DNA of 64,000 nucleotides from Prorocentrum cordatum (GCA_963575745.1 CAUYUJ010015766.1:1-64000); one strand, 5' to 3'; positions 42,960 through 55,940 are shown, numbered from the stretch's first letter. Program-made: numbers and translations. Notes: generated from the sequence alone by a model not told the origin.

Positions 42960-44440
42960 TTCCCGGATAGCTCCTTGGAGAGCTGAGGGTTTCAGATAAG
43001 AAGCCGGAGGTGGGTGGTGAGGGAGACACGCCCACCTCCGCCTGTCCACGATTCTCGCAGCAGGTTGCCGGAACCGGCAGCGGGTCTGGGAGCGTGGCTT
43101 CCTAGCGTTTCCCAATGCGCGTGGCTCCAGGGTGCGCAAAGCGCTTCGGCAGAGCTTCGGAAGAGCTTCGGCAGTTCTTCCAGGCTCCTAGGCAAATCTT
43201 CCTCGTGCGCTTTGCAGGGCCCCACGCATCGTAAACGGCGCCCCTGCAGGCGTCTCCTGCGAGGTTTCCAGCGTCCCGCGCATCGTTTCAAGCGGCACGG
43301 CAGAGGTCCCCGTGCGGCGTGTTGGAGCGCTTCGCGCTCCGCGCCTGGCTTCGCTATCCGGGTATTGGACGCTTACAAGTGGAAGCTTAAGAGTAATTCC
43401 GGGAAGCTGGAGAGCTAGTTGGAAAGAAAAATCTCGATGGACCTTTTGCTGACTTTTGGTCGGTTGAGAATTTTGTTTTCAAAATTTGAACATTCGTTAG
43501 AGCTCTAATATTTTTCCCATGATATTCGATCTCATTCCCGCTCGCCATCTTGATCTCAGCTCGATCGAATAACTTTAAAAGCCAAAAAGCAGGCAGGCGG
43601 GAACAGCCGCTTCGAGTGATCTTGATATGCGCTGTCGGTTTTCTCAAGATAACTCGAGCTTCAGGACAACTACAGAGCTGGTCAGCACAGCTAATGCATT
43701 CAGAATGATCAGGCGCGTTCGCCTGTTGAATCGAGAGGTCTGAACTCGGTCTGCTAGCCGAGCTAGGGTCGCAAACCTATTCGTATTATTCGAGTCATTG
43801 TAGCAGACGCTCTCGGTTTTTTTTACTTAACTCGATCTGTAGGGCAGCCACAAAGCTGATAATCACAGAAATCGATTAAGAATTTCCAGGCGCGTTCGTC
43901 TGTTGAATGACGAGCTCTGAACTCGGCCTGCTCCCCGAGCTAGGTTTGCGAACCTATTGGTATTGTTCGAGTCATCTTGAGAAGTGCTCTCGGTTTTCTG
44001 TACTTAAATCGTGCTGGGGAGGGCTACAGTGCTGCTGGTCACAGGAATCGATTTCGAGACATCAGGCGCGTCCGTTCGTCGAACCGAGAGCTCGGAACTC
44101 GGTCTGCTGCTCGAACGAGATCCGCGAAACTGTTGTAGTATTCGAGTCATCCTGAGAGGTACTCTCGGTTTTCTTCACTAGAGCTGGTAATCACTGGAAT
44201 CGATCCGCAGACATCAGACGCGTCCGCCTGTCGCATCCAGAGGTCTGAACTCGGTTTCATACTCGAGCTCGATTGGAAAACTGTTCGTTTGTTTTGTTAG
44301 AGTCATCTTGAGAGGTCTGAAATCGCTTGGGCTGAAAAACTAGTCGTTCTTTGAAATTCGTTTCCACATTATATATTGTCAGGAAGCTCTACGAGTCCCC
44401 CGGCGGTAAGAAAGGTTGACGGTTTACCGCCGGCGCCCAG
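42931..44440 (+). mobile_element. nest level 9: class B
   Basis: Pieces 42931-42959 and 43380-44440 (about 1090 bp) flank a class C2 element. About 4 bp (ttgc) of the tip palindrome are missing at the junction. Confidence 0.8.
42960..43379 (+). mobile_element. class C2 element, complete, innermost
   Basis: 420 bp from TTCCCGGATAGC to GCTATCCGGG and the tail gacgcttacaag. Inserted in the tip palindrome of the level 9 class B. Confidence 0.85.
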
Positions 44441-47051
44441 TAATTCCGGCGCGCTGGAGAGCTAGTTGGCAAGAAAAATCTCGACGGAACTTTTGCTGAC
44501 TTTTGGTCGGTTGAAAATTTGTTCTCGAAATTTGACCATTCGTTAGAGCTCTAGTATTTTTTTCCGTGATATTCGATCTTATTCCCGCTCGCCATCTTGA
44601 TCCCAGCTCGATCGGGTAACTTTGAAGGCCAAAAAGCACTCTGGCGGGATCGGCCGTTCCGAGTCATCTTGATATGCGTTCTCGGTATTGTATACTCAAA
44701 TCGATCTGTAGGAGAACTACAGAGCTGGTAAGCACAGCTATCGCACTCAGAATCATCAGGCGCGTTCGCCTGTTCCAGTCAGAGGTCTGAACTCGGTCTG
44801 TTAGCCGAGCTAGGTCCGCAAACCTATTCGTATTATTCGAGTCAACTTGATACGCGTGGTTGGTATTTTCTACTTAACTCGAGCTGTAGGGCAGCTACTG
44901 TGCTGGTAAGCACACCTATCGCACTCAGAATCATCAGGCGCGTTCGCCTGTTGAATCCATAGGTCTGAACTCAGTCTGTTAGCCGAGCTAGGTCCGCAAA
45001 CCTATTCGTATTATTGGAGTGAACTTGATACGCGTGGTGGGTATTCCCTCCTAAATTCGAGCTGCAGGGCAGCTAGAGAGCTGGTAAGCACATTCATCGC
45101 ATTCAGAATTATCAGGCGCGTTCGCCTCCAGAATCGAGAGGTCTGAAATTGGTCTGCTAGCCGAGCCAGGTCCGCAAACCTATTCGTATTATCCGATGCA
45201 TCTTGACAGACGCTCTCGGTTTTCTCTACTTTACTCGAGCTGTAGGGCAGCTACAGAGCCTACAGTCACAGAAATCGATTGAAAATTATCGTGCGCGTTT
45301 GTCTGTTGTATCGAGAGCTCTGAACTCGGCCTGTTGCCTGAGCTAGATTCGCGAAACTATTCGTATTGTCCGAATCATCGTGAAAAGTGCTCTCAATTTT
45401 CTGCACTCAACTCGTGCTGGGGGATGGCTACAGTGCTGCGGGTCATAGAAATCGATTTGCACACATCAGCGCGTTCGTTGCTCGATTCGAGAGCTCAGAA
45501 CTTGGTCTGCTGCTCGAAACAGGTCCGCGAAACTATTGTATTATTCGAGTCATCCTGAGAGATGCTGTTGGTTTTCTGCACTTAACTCGGTCTGTAGAGG
45601 GGCTGCAGGGCTGGTAATCACATGCGTCGATTCGCAGACATCAGACGCGTCCGCCTGTCGCATTGAGAGGTCTGAACTCGGTCTGATACTCGAACTGGAT
45701 TGCGAAACTCTTTTTTTTTTAGGAGTCATCTTGAGAGGTCTGAAATCGCTTGGGCTGAAAACTAGTCGTTCTGGATTTTTTTCCACACTATATACTGTCA
45801 GGAAGCTCTACGAGTCCCCCGGCGGTAACAAAGGTTGACGGTTTACCGCCGGCGCCCAGTATTTTTTCCCGTGATATTCGATCTTATTCCCGCTCGCCAT
45901 CTTGATCTCAGCTCGATCGGGTAACTTTACTCGCGGGATCGGCCGCGAGTCATCAGCTGACGGTTTTATGAACATAACTCGAGCTCTAGGGCAGCTACAG
46001 AGCTGGTAAGCACAGCTAATTGCAGAATGATCAGGCGCGTTCGCCTGTTGAACCCAGAGGTCTGAACTCGGTCTGTGAGCCGAGCTAGGTCCGCAAACCT
46101 GTTCGTATTATTCGAGTCATCTTGACAGAAACTCTCGGTTTTCTGTACTTAACTCGAGCTGTAAGACAGCTACAGAGCTGATATTTACAGAAACTGATTC
46201 AGAATCGCCAGTTGCGTTTGTCTGTCGAATCCAGAGCTCTAAACTCGGTCTTCTGCTCGATCTAGAATCACGAAATTATTCGTATTGGTCGAGTCATCTT
46301 GAGAAGTGCTGTCGGTTTTCTTCACTCAACTTGCGCTGAGAGGGGGCTACAGTGCTGGTTGTGATATGAATCGATTTAAAGAGATCATGCGCGTCCGCCT
46401 TTCGAATCCATAGCTCGGAACTCGGTCTGCTGCCCGAACTAGGTTCGCGGAACTATTGTATTGTTCGAGTCATCCTGAGAGATACTGTCGGTTTTCTGCA
46501 CTGACCTCGGGCTGTAGGGGGGCTGCGGGGCTGGTAATGACAGAAGTCGATTCGCAGACATCAGACGCGTCCGCTTGTCGCATTCAGAGGTCAAAAAATA
46601 TTCACTATGAGTCAGAATGTTGGTAGGTGCTGTCGGTTTTCTCAACTTAAGTCGAGCTTGGAAGCTCTACGAGTTCCCCGGCGGTAACCAAGGTTGACGG
46701 TTTACCGCCGGCGCCCAGTTAGAGGAATTCCGGCGCGGGGTGGAGCTAGTTGGCCCAGCCGGCCGAGGCGGACAATGTGGCAACTTTTGGGTGGTTTTGC
46801 GAAAATTTGAAAGATATTTGACCATTTATTTTGAAAAAGCAGATTTTTAGGCCGAGCATTGGCATATGAACTCCTCTCTTACAGCAGCTCCGGGAACTGA
46901 GCGAATATGAACATCGAAAAAATCGAATTTTAAGATTTTCGAAAAGTCTCCATTTTTTGATTCTGTGTCGATTCTCTCCATTCTTACTAGTGAGGGGAGC
47001 TCTACGAGGTTCCCGGCGGTGACCAGGTTGACGGTTCACCGCCGGCGCCAG

Positions 47052-47449
47052 TACCTCGTAGAGCTCTTCGGCATCGATGAGCTAGAGAAATTCCGGCGCG
47101 GGGTGGAGCTAGTTCGCCCAGCCGTCCGAGGCGGACAATGTGGCAACTTTTGGGTGGTTTTGCGAAAATTTGAAAGATATTCGACCATTCATTTTGAAAA
47201 AGCAGATTTTTACGCCGAGCATTGGCATGTAAAATCTTCTCTCACAGCAGCTCAGCTCTCTCGATGCATTTTTGCATGAGTTGACTTCCGGGAACTGAGC
47301 AAATATGAACATCGAAAACATCGAATTTCAAGATTTTCGAAAAATTTACATTTTTTGATTCTGTGTCGATTCTATGCACTCTTACTAGTGAGAGGAGCTC
47401 TACGAGGTTCCCGGCGGTGACCAGATTGACGGTTCACCGCCGGCGCCAG
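47052..47449 (+). mobile_element. class A1b element, complete
   Basis: 398 bp. It directly follows the end of level 7 in the same target site of level 6, so two insertions used one site. The plus-strand frame ELFGIDELEKFRRG is the recurrent class A frame. Confidence 0.9.
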
Positions 47450-50400
47450 TTCCAGAGCGCTTGAGAGCTAGTTGGCAAGAAAAATCTCGACGGACTTTTT
47501 GGTGACGTTTGGTCGGTTGAAAATTTTGTTCTTAAAATTTGACCATTCGTTGGAGCTCTAGTATTTTTTCCTATGATATTCGATCTTATTCCCGTTCGCC
47601 ATCTTGATCTCAGCTCGATCGGGTACCTTTTACTGCCAAAAAGCGTCCCGGCGGGAACGACCGTTTCGAGTCATCTTGTCACGTATTGTCGGTATTTTGT
47701 ACTTAACTCGAGCTGTAGAGCAGCCACAGAGCTGGTAAGCACACCTATCGCATTCAGAATTATCAGGCGCGTTCGCCTGTCAAATCCAGAGGTCTGAACT
47801 CGGTCTGCTAGCCGAGCCAGGTCCGCAAACCTATTCGTATTATTCGAGTCATCTTGACAGACGCTCTCGGTTTTCTGTAATTAACTCGAGCTGTAGGGCA
47901 GCTACAGGGCTCATTGTCATAGACATCGATGGGGAATCATCAGTCGCGTTTGTCTATTGAACCGAGAGCTCTGAACTCGGCCTGCTGTCTGAGCTAGGTT
48001 CGCGAAGCTATTCGTATAACGCGTGTTATCTTAAGAAGTGCTCTCAATTTTCTGCACTTAACTCGTGCTGGGGGAGGGCTACAGTGCTGCGGTTCACAGA
48101 TATCGATTTTCACACCTCAGGCGCGTCTGTCGGTCGATTCTAGAGCCCTGAACTCGGTCTCCTGCTCGAACTCGGTTCGCAAAACTATTCCAATATTCGA
48201 GTCGATACTGTCGGTTTTCTGCGCAGAAACTCGGGCTGTAGGGGGGCTGCAGGGCTGGGAATCACATGAGTGTTTGTAGTCATCAGACGCGCCCGCCTGT
48301 CGCATTCAGAGGTCTGAACTCGGTTTGATACTCGAAATGGGTTGCGAAACTGTTTGTTTTTTGTTAGAGTCATCTTGAGAGGTCTGAAATCGCTTGGGCT
48401 GAAAAAATATTCTTTCTTTGATTTTTTTCACTATATATACTGTCAGGAAGCTCTACGAGTCCCCCGGCGGTAAGAAAGGTTGACGGTTTACCGCCGGCGC
48501 TTAGTTGCTGGAAGCTTAAGAGTAATTCCGGAGCGCTGGAGAGCTAGTTGGCAAGGAAAATCTCGACTGACCTTTTGGTGACTTTTGGTCGGTTGAAAAT
48601 TTTGTTCTCGAAATTCAACCATTCGTTAGAGCTCTAGTATTTTTTCCCGTGATATTCGATCTTATTCCCGCTTGCCATCTTGATCTCAGCTCGATCGGGT
48701 ACCTTTTACTGCCAAAAAGCGTCCCGGCGGGAACGGCCGTTTCGAGTCATCTTGTCACGCGTTGTCGGTATTTTGTACTTAACTCGAGCTGTAGAGCAGC
48801 CACAGAGCTGGTAAGCAACCTAGCGCATTCAGAATGATCAGGCGCGTTCGCCTGTCAAATCCAGAGGTCTGAACTCGGTCTGCTAGCCGAGCTAGGTCTG
48901 CATACCTATTCGTATTATTCGAGTCATCTTCACAGACGCTCTCGGTTTTCTGTACTTAACTCGAGCTGTAGGGCAGCTACAGGGCTCATTGTCATAGACA
49001 TTGATGGGGAATCATCAGTTGCGTTCGTCCATTGAACCGAGAGCTCTGAACACGGCCTGCTGTCCGAGCTAGGTTCGCGAAGCTATTCGTATTCTGCATA
49101 TTATCTTGAGAAGTGCTCTCAATTTTCTGTACTCAACTCGTGCTGGGGGAGGGCTACAGTGCTTCGGTTCACAGATATCGATTTCCACACCTCAGGCGCG
49201 TCTGTCGGTCGATTCGAGAGCTCCGAACTCGGTCTGCTGCTCGAACTAGTTTCGTGAAACTATTCTAGTATTCGAGTCGATACTGTCGGTTTTCTGCACA
49301 GAAACTCGGGCTGTAGGGGGGCTGCAGGGCTGGGAATCACATGAGTGTTTGCAGACATGAGAGGCGCCCGCCTGTCGAATTCAGAGGTCTGAACTCGGTT
49401 TGATACTCGAAATGGGTTGCGAAACTGTTTGTTTTTTGTTAGAGTCATCTTGAGAGGTCTGAAATCGCTTGGGCTGAAAAAACTAGTCGTTCTTTGAGTT
49501 TTTTCCACACTATATACTGTCAGGAAGCTCTACGAGTCCCCCGGCGGTAAGAAAGGTTGACGGTTTACCGCCGGCGCCCAGTTGGCCAACCCGGCCCGGG
49601 CGGACAATGTGGTGACCGGCGGTCGGTTTTTCGAAGATGGCGAGAGATTTTGAAATTCATTTTGCAAATTTGAATTTTTATTATATGCAGTGAATCATGG
49701 CGCTTTCGATGGTGAAATTCCCAGGGTGCTAGCTGCATTATTTCGATTGAAAGACTAGGGGGCACCACCATTCTGTACGACAAAAAAGAATGTCTCTATG
49801 TTTGGAGCTAGTATGCAGAAGCTTTTTTCTGCTGTTATCTCGGAACCAATCTGGTCTATCCAGAGCTCTACGAGGGTCCCGGCGGTAACCTGGTTGACGG
49901 TTTACCGCTGGTTCCCAGTTCCGGAGCGCTGGAGAGCTAGTTGGCAAGAAACATCTCGACGGACCTTTTGATGACTTTTGGTCGGTTGAAAATTTTGTTC
50001 TCGAAATTCAACAATTCGTTTGAGCTCTAGTTTTTTTTCCCGTGATATTCGATCTTATTCCCGCTTGCCATCTTGATCTCAGCTCGATCGGGTACCTTTT
50101 ACTGCCAAAAAGCGTCCCGGCGGGATCGGCTGTTTCGAGTCATCTTGATACCCGTTGTCGGTATTTTCTACTTAACTCGAGCTGTAGGGCAGCTACAGTG
50201 CTGGTAAGCACACCTATCGCACTCAGAATTATCAGGCGCGTTCGCCTGTTGAATCCATAGGTCTGAACTCGGTCTGCTAGCCGAGCTAGGTCCGCAAACC
50301 TATTCGTATTATTCGAGTCAACTTGGTACGCGCTGTCGGTATTTTCTACTTAACTCGAGCTGTAGGGCAGCTACAGTGCTGGTAAGCACACCTGTCGCAC

Positions 50401-52692
50401 TCAGAATTTTCAGGCGCGTTCGCCTGTTGAATCCATAGGTCTGAACTCGGTCTGCTAGCCGAGCTAGGTCCGCAAACCTATTCGTATTATTCGAGTCAAC
50501 TTGATACGTGTGGTGGGTATTTTGTACTTAATTCGAGCTGCAGGGCAGCTACAGAGCTGGTAAGCACATCCATCGCATTCAGAATCATCAGGCGCGTTCG
50601 CCTCTTGACTTCCGAGGTCTGAACTCGGTCTGCTAGCCGAGCTAGGTCCGCAAATCTATTCGTATTATTCGAGTCATCTTGACAAGCGCTCTCGGTTTTC
50701 TGTACTTAACTCGAGCTGTAGGGCAGCTACAGAGCCTATAGTCACAGAAATCGATTGGGAATTATCGGGCGCGTTTGTCTGTTGTATCGAGAGCTCTGAA
50801 CTCGGCCTGCTGCCCGAGCTAGGTTCGCGAAACTATTCGTATTGTCCGAATCATCGTGAAAAGTGCTCTCAATTTTCTGCGCTCAATTCGTGCTGGGGAG
50901 GGCTACAGTGCTGTGGGTCATAGAAATCGATTTGCACACATCAGGCGCGTTCGTTGGTCGATTCGAGCTCAGAACTTGGTCTGCTGCTCGAAACAGGTCC
51001 GCGAAACTATTGTATTATTCGAGTCATCCTGAGAGATGCTGTCGGTTTTCTGCACTTAACTCGGGCTGTAGGGGGGCTGCAGGGCTGAAAATCACATGAG
51101 TCGATTCGCAGACATCAGACGCGTCCGCCTGTCGCATTGAGAGGTCTGAACTCGGTCTGATACTCGAACTGGGTTGCGAAACTGTTTGTTTTTTTGTTAG
51201 AGTCATCTTGAGAGGTCTGAAATCGCTTGGGCTGAAAACTAGTCGTTCTCTGGATTTTTCCCACACTATATACTGTCAGGAAGCTCTACGAGTCCCCCGG
51301 CGGTAAGAAAGGTTGACGGTTTACCGCCGGCGCCCAGTTGGTCGACCCGGCCAGAAAGGACAAAGTGTTAACTTTTGGGTGGTTTTGAGATTTTGTGAAA
51401 GATATTTGACAATTCATTTTGAGAAAGCAGATTTTTACTCCGAGCATTGGTATCTTAACTTCGTTCTCTTAGCAGCTGAGCTCTCTAGGCGCACTTCTAC
51501 TATCGAAACACTTGGAGCAACCATCTTCATGTCGACACGAAAAAAATATTGGTTTTTCTTTTTTTTTGAGAAATGTTTCGAGAAGCTCTCTCTTTCGGTT
51601 CTGAGCACTCTTACACGTGAAATGAGCTCTACGAGGTTCCCGGCGGTGACCAGGTTGACGGTTCACCGCCGGCGCCAGTTCCGAAGCGCTGGAGAGCTAG
51701 TTGGCTCGAAAAAAAAAGAACTGAACTTTTCACAACTTTTGGTCGGTTGAAAAATTTGTTCTCGAAATTCAACAATTCGTTTGTGCTCTAGTATTTTTTC
51801 CCGTGATATTCGATCTTATTCCCGCTCGTCATCTTGATCTCAGCTCGATCGGGTATCTTTTACTGCCAAAAAGCACACTGGCGGGATCAGCCGTTTCGAG
51901 TCATCTTGATACGCGTTGTCGGTATTTTGTACTTAACTCGAGCTGTAGGACAGCTACAGAGCTGGTAAGCACAGCTAATCGATGTAGAATGATTAGGTGC
52001 GTTCGCCTGTTGAATCCAGAGCTCTGAACTCGGTTTGCTAGCCGAGCTAGGTCCGCAAACCTATTCGTATTATTCAAGTCATCTTGATTCGCACTGTCGG
52101 TATTCTGAACTTAACTCGAGATATAGGACAGCTACAGAGCTGGTAAGCACGCCTCATCGACTCAGAATCATCAGGCGCGTTCGGCTGTTCCAACCAGAGG
52201 TCTGAACTCGGTCTGCTAGCCGAGCCAGGTCCGCAAACCTATTCGTATTATTCGAATCATCTTGATAGGCGCTCTCGGTTTCCTGTACTTAACTCGAGCT
52301 ATAGGACAGCTACAGGGCTGATAGTTACAGAAACCGATTCAGAATCATCAGTCGCGTTTGTCTGTCGAATCCAGAGCTCTGAACTCGGTCTGCTGCGCGA
52401 TCCAGAATCACGAAACTGTTCGTATTCTTCCAGTCATCTTGAGAGCTACTGTCGGCGTTCTGCACTTAACTCGGGCTGTAGGGAGGCTGCAGGGCGGGTA
52501 ATCACAGGAATCGATTCGGAGACATCAGACGCGTCCGTCTGTCGCATTCAGAGGTCTGAACTCGGTCTGATACTCGAGTTGGGCTGAAAAACTATTCGTT
52601 CTCTGCAATTTTTTTCGACATTATATGTTGTCAGGAAGCTCTACGAGTCCCCCGGCGGTAACAAAGGTTGACGGTTTACCGCCGGCGCCCAG

Positions 52693-52736
52693 TTCCCGAG
52701 GGTCTCTTCGCTCTTTTGGGTTTGGACGCTCCCAAG
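52693..52736 (+). mobile_element. last piece of the class C1 host
   Basis: ttcccgagggtctcttcg to cgctcccaag completes the element that began at 38802. The three pieces add up to about 296 bp. Confidence 0.85.
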
Positions 52737-53133
52737 TACCTCGTAGAGCTCTTCGGCATCGATGAGCTAGAGGAATTCCGGCGCGGGGGAGCTAGTTGGC
52801 CCAGCCGGCCGAGGCGGACAATATGATAACTTCTGGGTGGTTTTGCGAAAATTTGAAAGATATTTAACCATTTATTTTGAGAAAGCAGATTTTACGCTGA
52901 GCATTGGCGTATGAACTTCTCTCTCTCAGCAGCTGAGCTCTCTCGATGCATTTTTGCACGAGTTGACTTCCAGGAACTGAGCGAATATGAACATCGAAAA
53001 AAAATCGAATTTCAAGATTTTCGAAAAATCTTTATTTTTCCACTCTGTGTCGATTCTCTGCACTCATACCAGTGAGAGGAGCTCTACGAGGTTCCCGGCG
53101 GTGACGAGGTTGACGGTTCACCGCCGGCGCCAG
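52737..53133 (+). mobile_element. class A1b element, complete
   Basis: 397 bp, inserted right after the class C1 terminus CAAG. It contains a short palindrome (gatgcatttttgcacg region) typical of A1b. A further 8 bp (53134-53141) of unclear origin follow. Confidence 0.85.
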
Positions 53134-53141
53134 TGGTTCCG

Positions 53142-53812
53142 TACCTCGTAGAGCTCTTCGTTATACCTCGTAGAGCTCTTCTGCATCGATGAGCTAGAGG
53201 AATTCCGGCGCGGGGTGGAGCTAGTTGGACCACCCGGCCGAGGCGGACAATGTGACAACTTTTGGGTGGTTTTGCGAATATTTGAAGGATATTTGACAAT
53301 TTATTTTGAGAAAGCAGATTTTTCGCACCTGTGGACGATTATGAGGGCCTCTGCGTCTTGATAAGAGCTCTCTAGGTGCACTTTTACTATCAAAACACTT
53401 GGCGAAACCAACTTCATGTCGACCTGAAAAACATCAGGTTTTTTCTTTTTTTCGAGAAATGCTTCCAGAAGCCCTCTCTTTTAATGCTGAGTACTCTTAC
53501 GCGTGCAAGGAGCTCTGCGAGGTTCCCGGCGGTGACCAGGTTGACGGTTCACCGCCGGCGCCAGTCGATGAGCTAGAGGAATTCCGGCGCGGGCTGGAGC
53601 TAGTTGATCGGCCCGGCCAGAAAAGGCAATGTGATAACTTTGGGTTGGTTTTGCTAAGATTTGAAAGATATTTGACAATTTATTTCGAGAAAGCAGATTT
53701 TTACTCCGAGCATTCTGAGAAGCTCCGCTTTGATCCTGAGCTTTCTCACGAATACAAGGAGCTCTACGAGGTTCCCGGCGGTGACCAGTTGACGGTTCAC
53801 CGCCGGCGCCAG
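53142..53812 (+). mobile_element. class A1 host with internal deletion
   Basis: The 22-bp tip (53142-53163, ending cttcgtta) rejoins tcgatgagctag at 53565. The remainder is only 248 bp because part of the body is deleted. It encloses the next entry. Confidence 0.8.
53164..53564 (+). mobile_element. class A1 element, complete
   Basis: 401 bp, inserted at A^TCGATGAG of the surrounding class A. The hairpin is perfect: CCGGCGGTGA with TCACCGCCGG. Confidence 0.9.
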
Positions 53813-53864
53813 TCCCGAAAGAGTTTCTTAGCTCTCCGGGTTTAATTCGTAGAGCTTCCCTTAG

Positions 53865-55070
53865 TAACTCGTAGAACTTCCCTCAGCCAGTTATTGCTGG
53901 AAGCTTAAGAGTAATTCCGGCGCGCTGGAGAGCTAGTTGGCAAGAAAAATCTCGACGGACCTTTTGGTGACTTTTGGTCGGTTGAAAATTTTGTTCTCAA
54001 AATTTGAAGATTTGTTTGAGCTAGTATTTTTTCCATGATATTCGATCTTATTGCCGCTCGCCATCTTGATCTCAGCTCGATCGGGGTACCTTTTACTGCA
54101 AAAAAGCAGGCGGCCGGGATCGGCCGTTTCGAGTCATCTTGATACGCGATGACGCTTTTCTGAACATAACTCGAAATTTAGGACAGCTACAGAGCTGGTA
54201 AGCACAGCTAATCGATTCAGAATGATCAGGCGCGTTTGCCTGTTGAATCGAGAGGTCTGAACTCGATCTGCTAGCCGAGCTAGGTCCGCAAACCTATTCA
54301 TTTGAGCCATCTTAGCAGACGCTCTCGGTTTTCTGTACTGAACTCGAGCTGTAAGGGCAGCTACAGAGCTCATAGTCACAGAAATCGATTGGGGATCATC
54401 AGGCTTGTTCGTCTGTTGAATCGAGAGCTCTGAAATTGGCCTGCTGCCCGATCTAGAATCGCGAAACCATGTTCGAGTCATCTTGAGAAGTGCTCTCGGT
54501 TTTCTGCACTTAACTCGTGCTCGGGGAGGGCTACAGTGCTGCTGGTCACAGAAATCGATTTGGCGACATCAGGCGCGTCCGTCTGTCGAGCCCAGAGCTC
54601 CGAACTCTGTCTGCTGCCCGAACCAGGTCCGGGAAACCATTGTATTATTCGAGTCATCCTGAGAGGTGCTGTCGTTTTTCTGCACTTAACTCGCGCTGTA
54701 GGGGGGCTGCAGGGCTGGTAATCACAGGAGTCGATTCGCAGACATCAGACGCGCCCGCCTGTCGCATTCAGATGTCTGAACTCGAGATTTGAAAGATATG
54801 TGACAATTCATTTTGAGAAACCAGATTTTTCGCACCTGTAGTGGATTTAGGCGTGTCTGCCAGTAAATTTTCAGGTCCGCAGCTGCAGTATTACTATGAA
54901 AACACTTGGCGGAACCGACGTTGGATAAAAACCGAAAAACGTGATTTTTCGATTTTTTCGTTTCTCGCTCCTGAAGCTTCCTTCATGTGTTCCGAGAAGC
55001 GCGGTGTGAGAAAAGAGCTCTATGAGGGTCCCGGCGGTAACCTGGTTGACGGTTTACTGCCGGTTCCCAG
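53865..55070 (+). mobile_element. class B front fused to A2 tail
   Basis: The tip, L block and about four monomers run to about 54786, then switch without a break into A2 body (atttgaaagatatg) and an A2 hairpin ending TTCCCAG. A recombinant element. Confidence 0.75.
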
Positions 55071-55468
55071 TACCTCGCAGAGCTCTTCGGCATCGATGAG
55101 CTAGAGGAATTCCGGCGCGGGGTGGAGCTAGTTGGACCTCCCGGCCAGAAAGGACAAATTGGTGACTTTTGGTCAGTTATGCGAAAACTTGAAAGATATT
55201 TGACCATTTATTTTGAGAAAGCAGATTTTTGCGCGTCGCATTGGCATATAAACTCCTCTCTGACAGCAGCTCAACTCTCTCGATGCATTTTTGCATGAGT
55301 TGACTTCCGGGAACTGAGCGAATATGAACATCGAAAAAATCGATCATGCAGATTTTCGAAAAATCCATATTTTTTCACTCTGTGTCGATTATCTGCACTC
55401 TTACCAGTGAGACGAGCTCTACGAGGTTCCCGGCGGTGACCGGGTTGACGGTTCACCGCCGGTGCCAG
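55071..55468 (+). mobile_element. class A1b element, complete
   Basis: 398 bp, tip tacctcgcagagc and terminus GTGCCAG. Hairpin stem intact. Confidence 0.85.
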
Positions 55469-55940
55469 TTATTGCTGGAAGCTAAGAGTAATTCCGGGGC
55501 GCTGGAGAGCTAGTTGGCAAGAAAAATCTCGACGGACCTTTTGGTGACTTTTGGTCGGTTGAAAATTTTGTTCTCGAAATTTGAACATTCGTTAGAGCTC
55601 TAGTATTTTTTCCCGTGATATTTGATATCATTCCCGCTCGCCATCTTAATCTTAGCTCGATCGGGCAACTTTTACTGCCAAAAAGCAGGCAGGCGGGATC
55701 GGCCGTTTCGGGTCATCTTGTCACGCGCTGTCGGTTTTCTCAAGATAATTCGAGCTTTAGGACAGCCACAGAGCTGGTAAGCACGGCTAATCGATTCAGA
55801 GTGACCAGGCGCGTTCGCCTGTTAAACCCAGAGGTCTGAGCTCGGTCTGCTAGCCGAGCTAGGTCTGCAAACCTATTCGTACTATTCGAGTCATCTTGAC
55901 AGGCGCTCTTGGTTTTCTGTACTTAACTCGGGCTACAAGA

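Larger units (their letters stand above)
42887..46718 (+). mobile_element. nest level 8: class B, duplicated interior
   Basis: The tip 42887-42930 rejoins 44441 at cttaagag/taattccgg. The interior contains a first class B hairpin end (45859) and then a second L block starting tattttttcccgtg and a B2 end (46718). A further class B was probably inserted at CTAG^TATTTTT and merged by recombination. Confidence 0.75.
42857..47051 (+). mobile_element. nest level 7: class A1b
   Basis: Pieces 42857-42886 and 46719-47051 rejoin at atcgatgag/ttagaggaattcc (363 bp; one base differs from consensus gctagagg). Its body is the A1b subtype with gaactgagcgaatatgaaca. Confidence 0.85.
42807..48504 (+). mobile_element. 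nest level 6: class B
   Basis: Pieces 42807-42856 and 47450-48504 rejoin at aagagtaa/ttccagagc (1105 bp). Terminus is GCTTAG instead of CCCAG. Two class A elements lie end to end in its TAA^TTCC site (level 7 and 47052-47449). Confidence 0.9.
42778..49581 (+). mobile_element. nest level 5: class B
   Basis: Pieces 42778-42806 and 48505-49581 rejoin at gcaagtta/ttgctggaagc (1106 bp, about four monomers). Inserted at CTAG^TTGG of level 4. Confidence 0.9.
42717..49918 (+). mobile_element. nest level 4: class A2
   Basis: Pieces 42717-42777 and 49582-49918 rejoin at tagctag/ttggccaacc (398 bp). Its hairpin has one mismatch (ttaccgctgg). Inserted at TAA^TTCC of level 3. Confidence 0.9.
42666..51337 (+). 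mobile_element. nest level 3: class B
   Basis: Pieces 42666-42716 and 49919-51337 rejoin at aagagtaa/ttccggagc (1470 bp, about six monomers). Inserted at CTAG^TTGG of level 2. Confidence 0.9.
42605..51678 (+). mobile_element. nest level 2: class A1
   Basis: Pieces 42605-42665 and 51338-51678 rejoin at ggagctag/ttggtcgacc (402 bp, the size of an intact class A). Inserted at TAA^TTCC of level 1. Confidence 0.9.
42558..52692 (+). mobile_element. nest level 1: class B
   Basis: Pieces 42558-42604 and 51679-52692 rejoin at aagagtaa/ttccgaagc (1061 bp). It lies in the class C1 host at cttcctg^ttcccgagg, and the host's last piece is 52693-52736. Confidence 0.9.
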
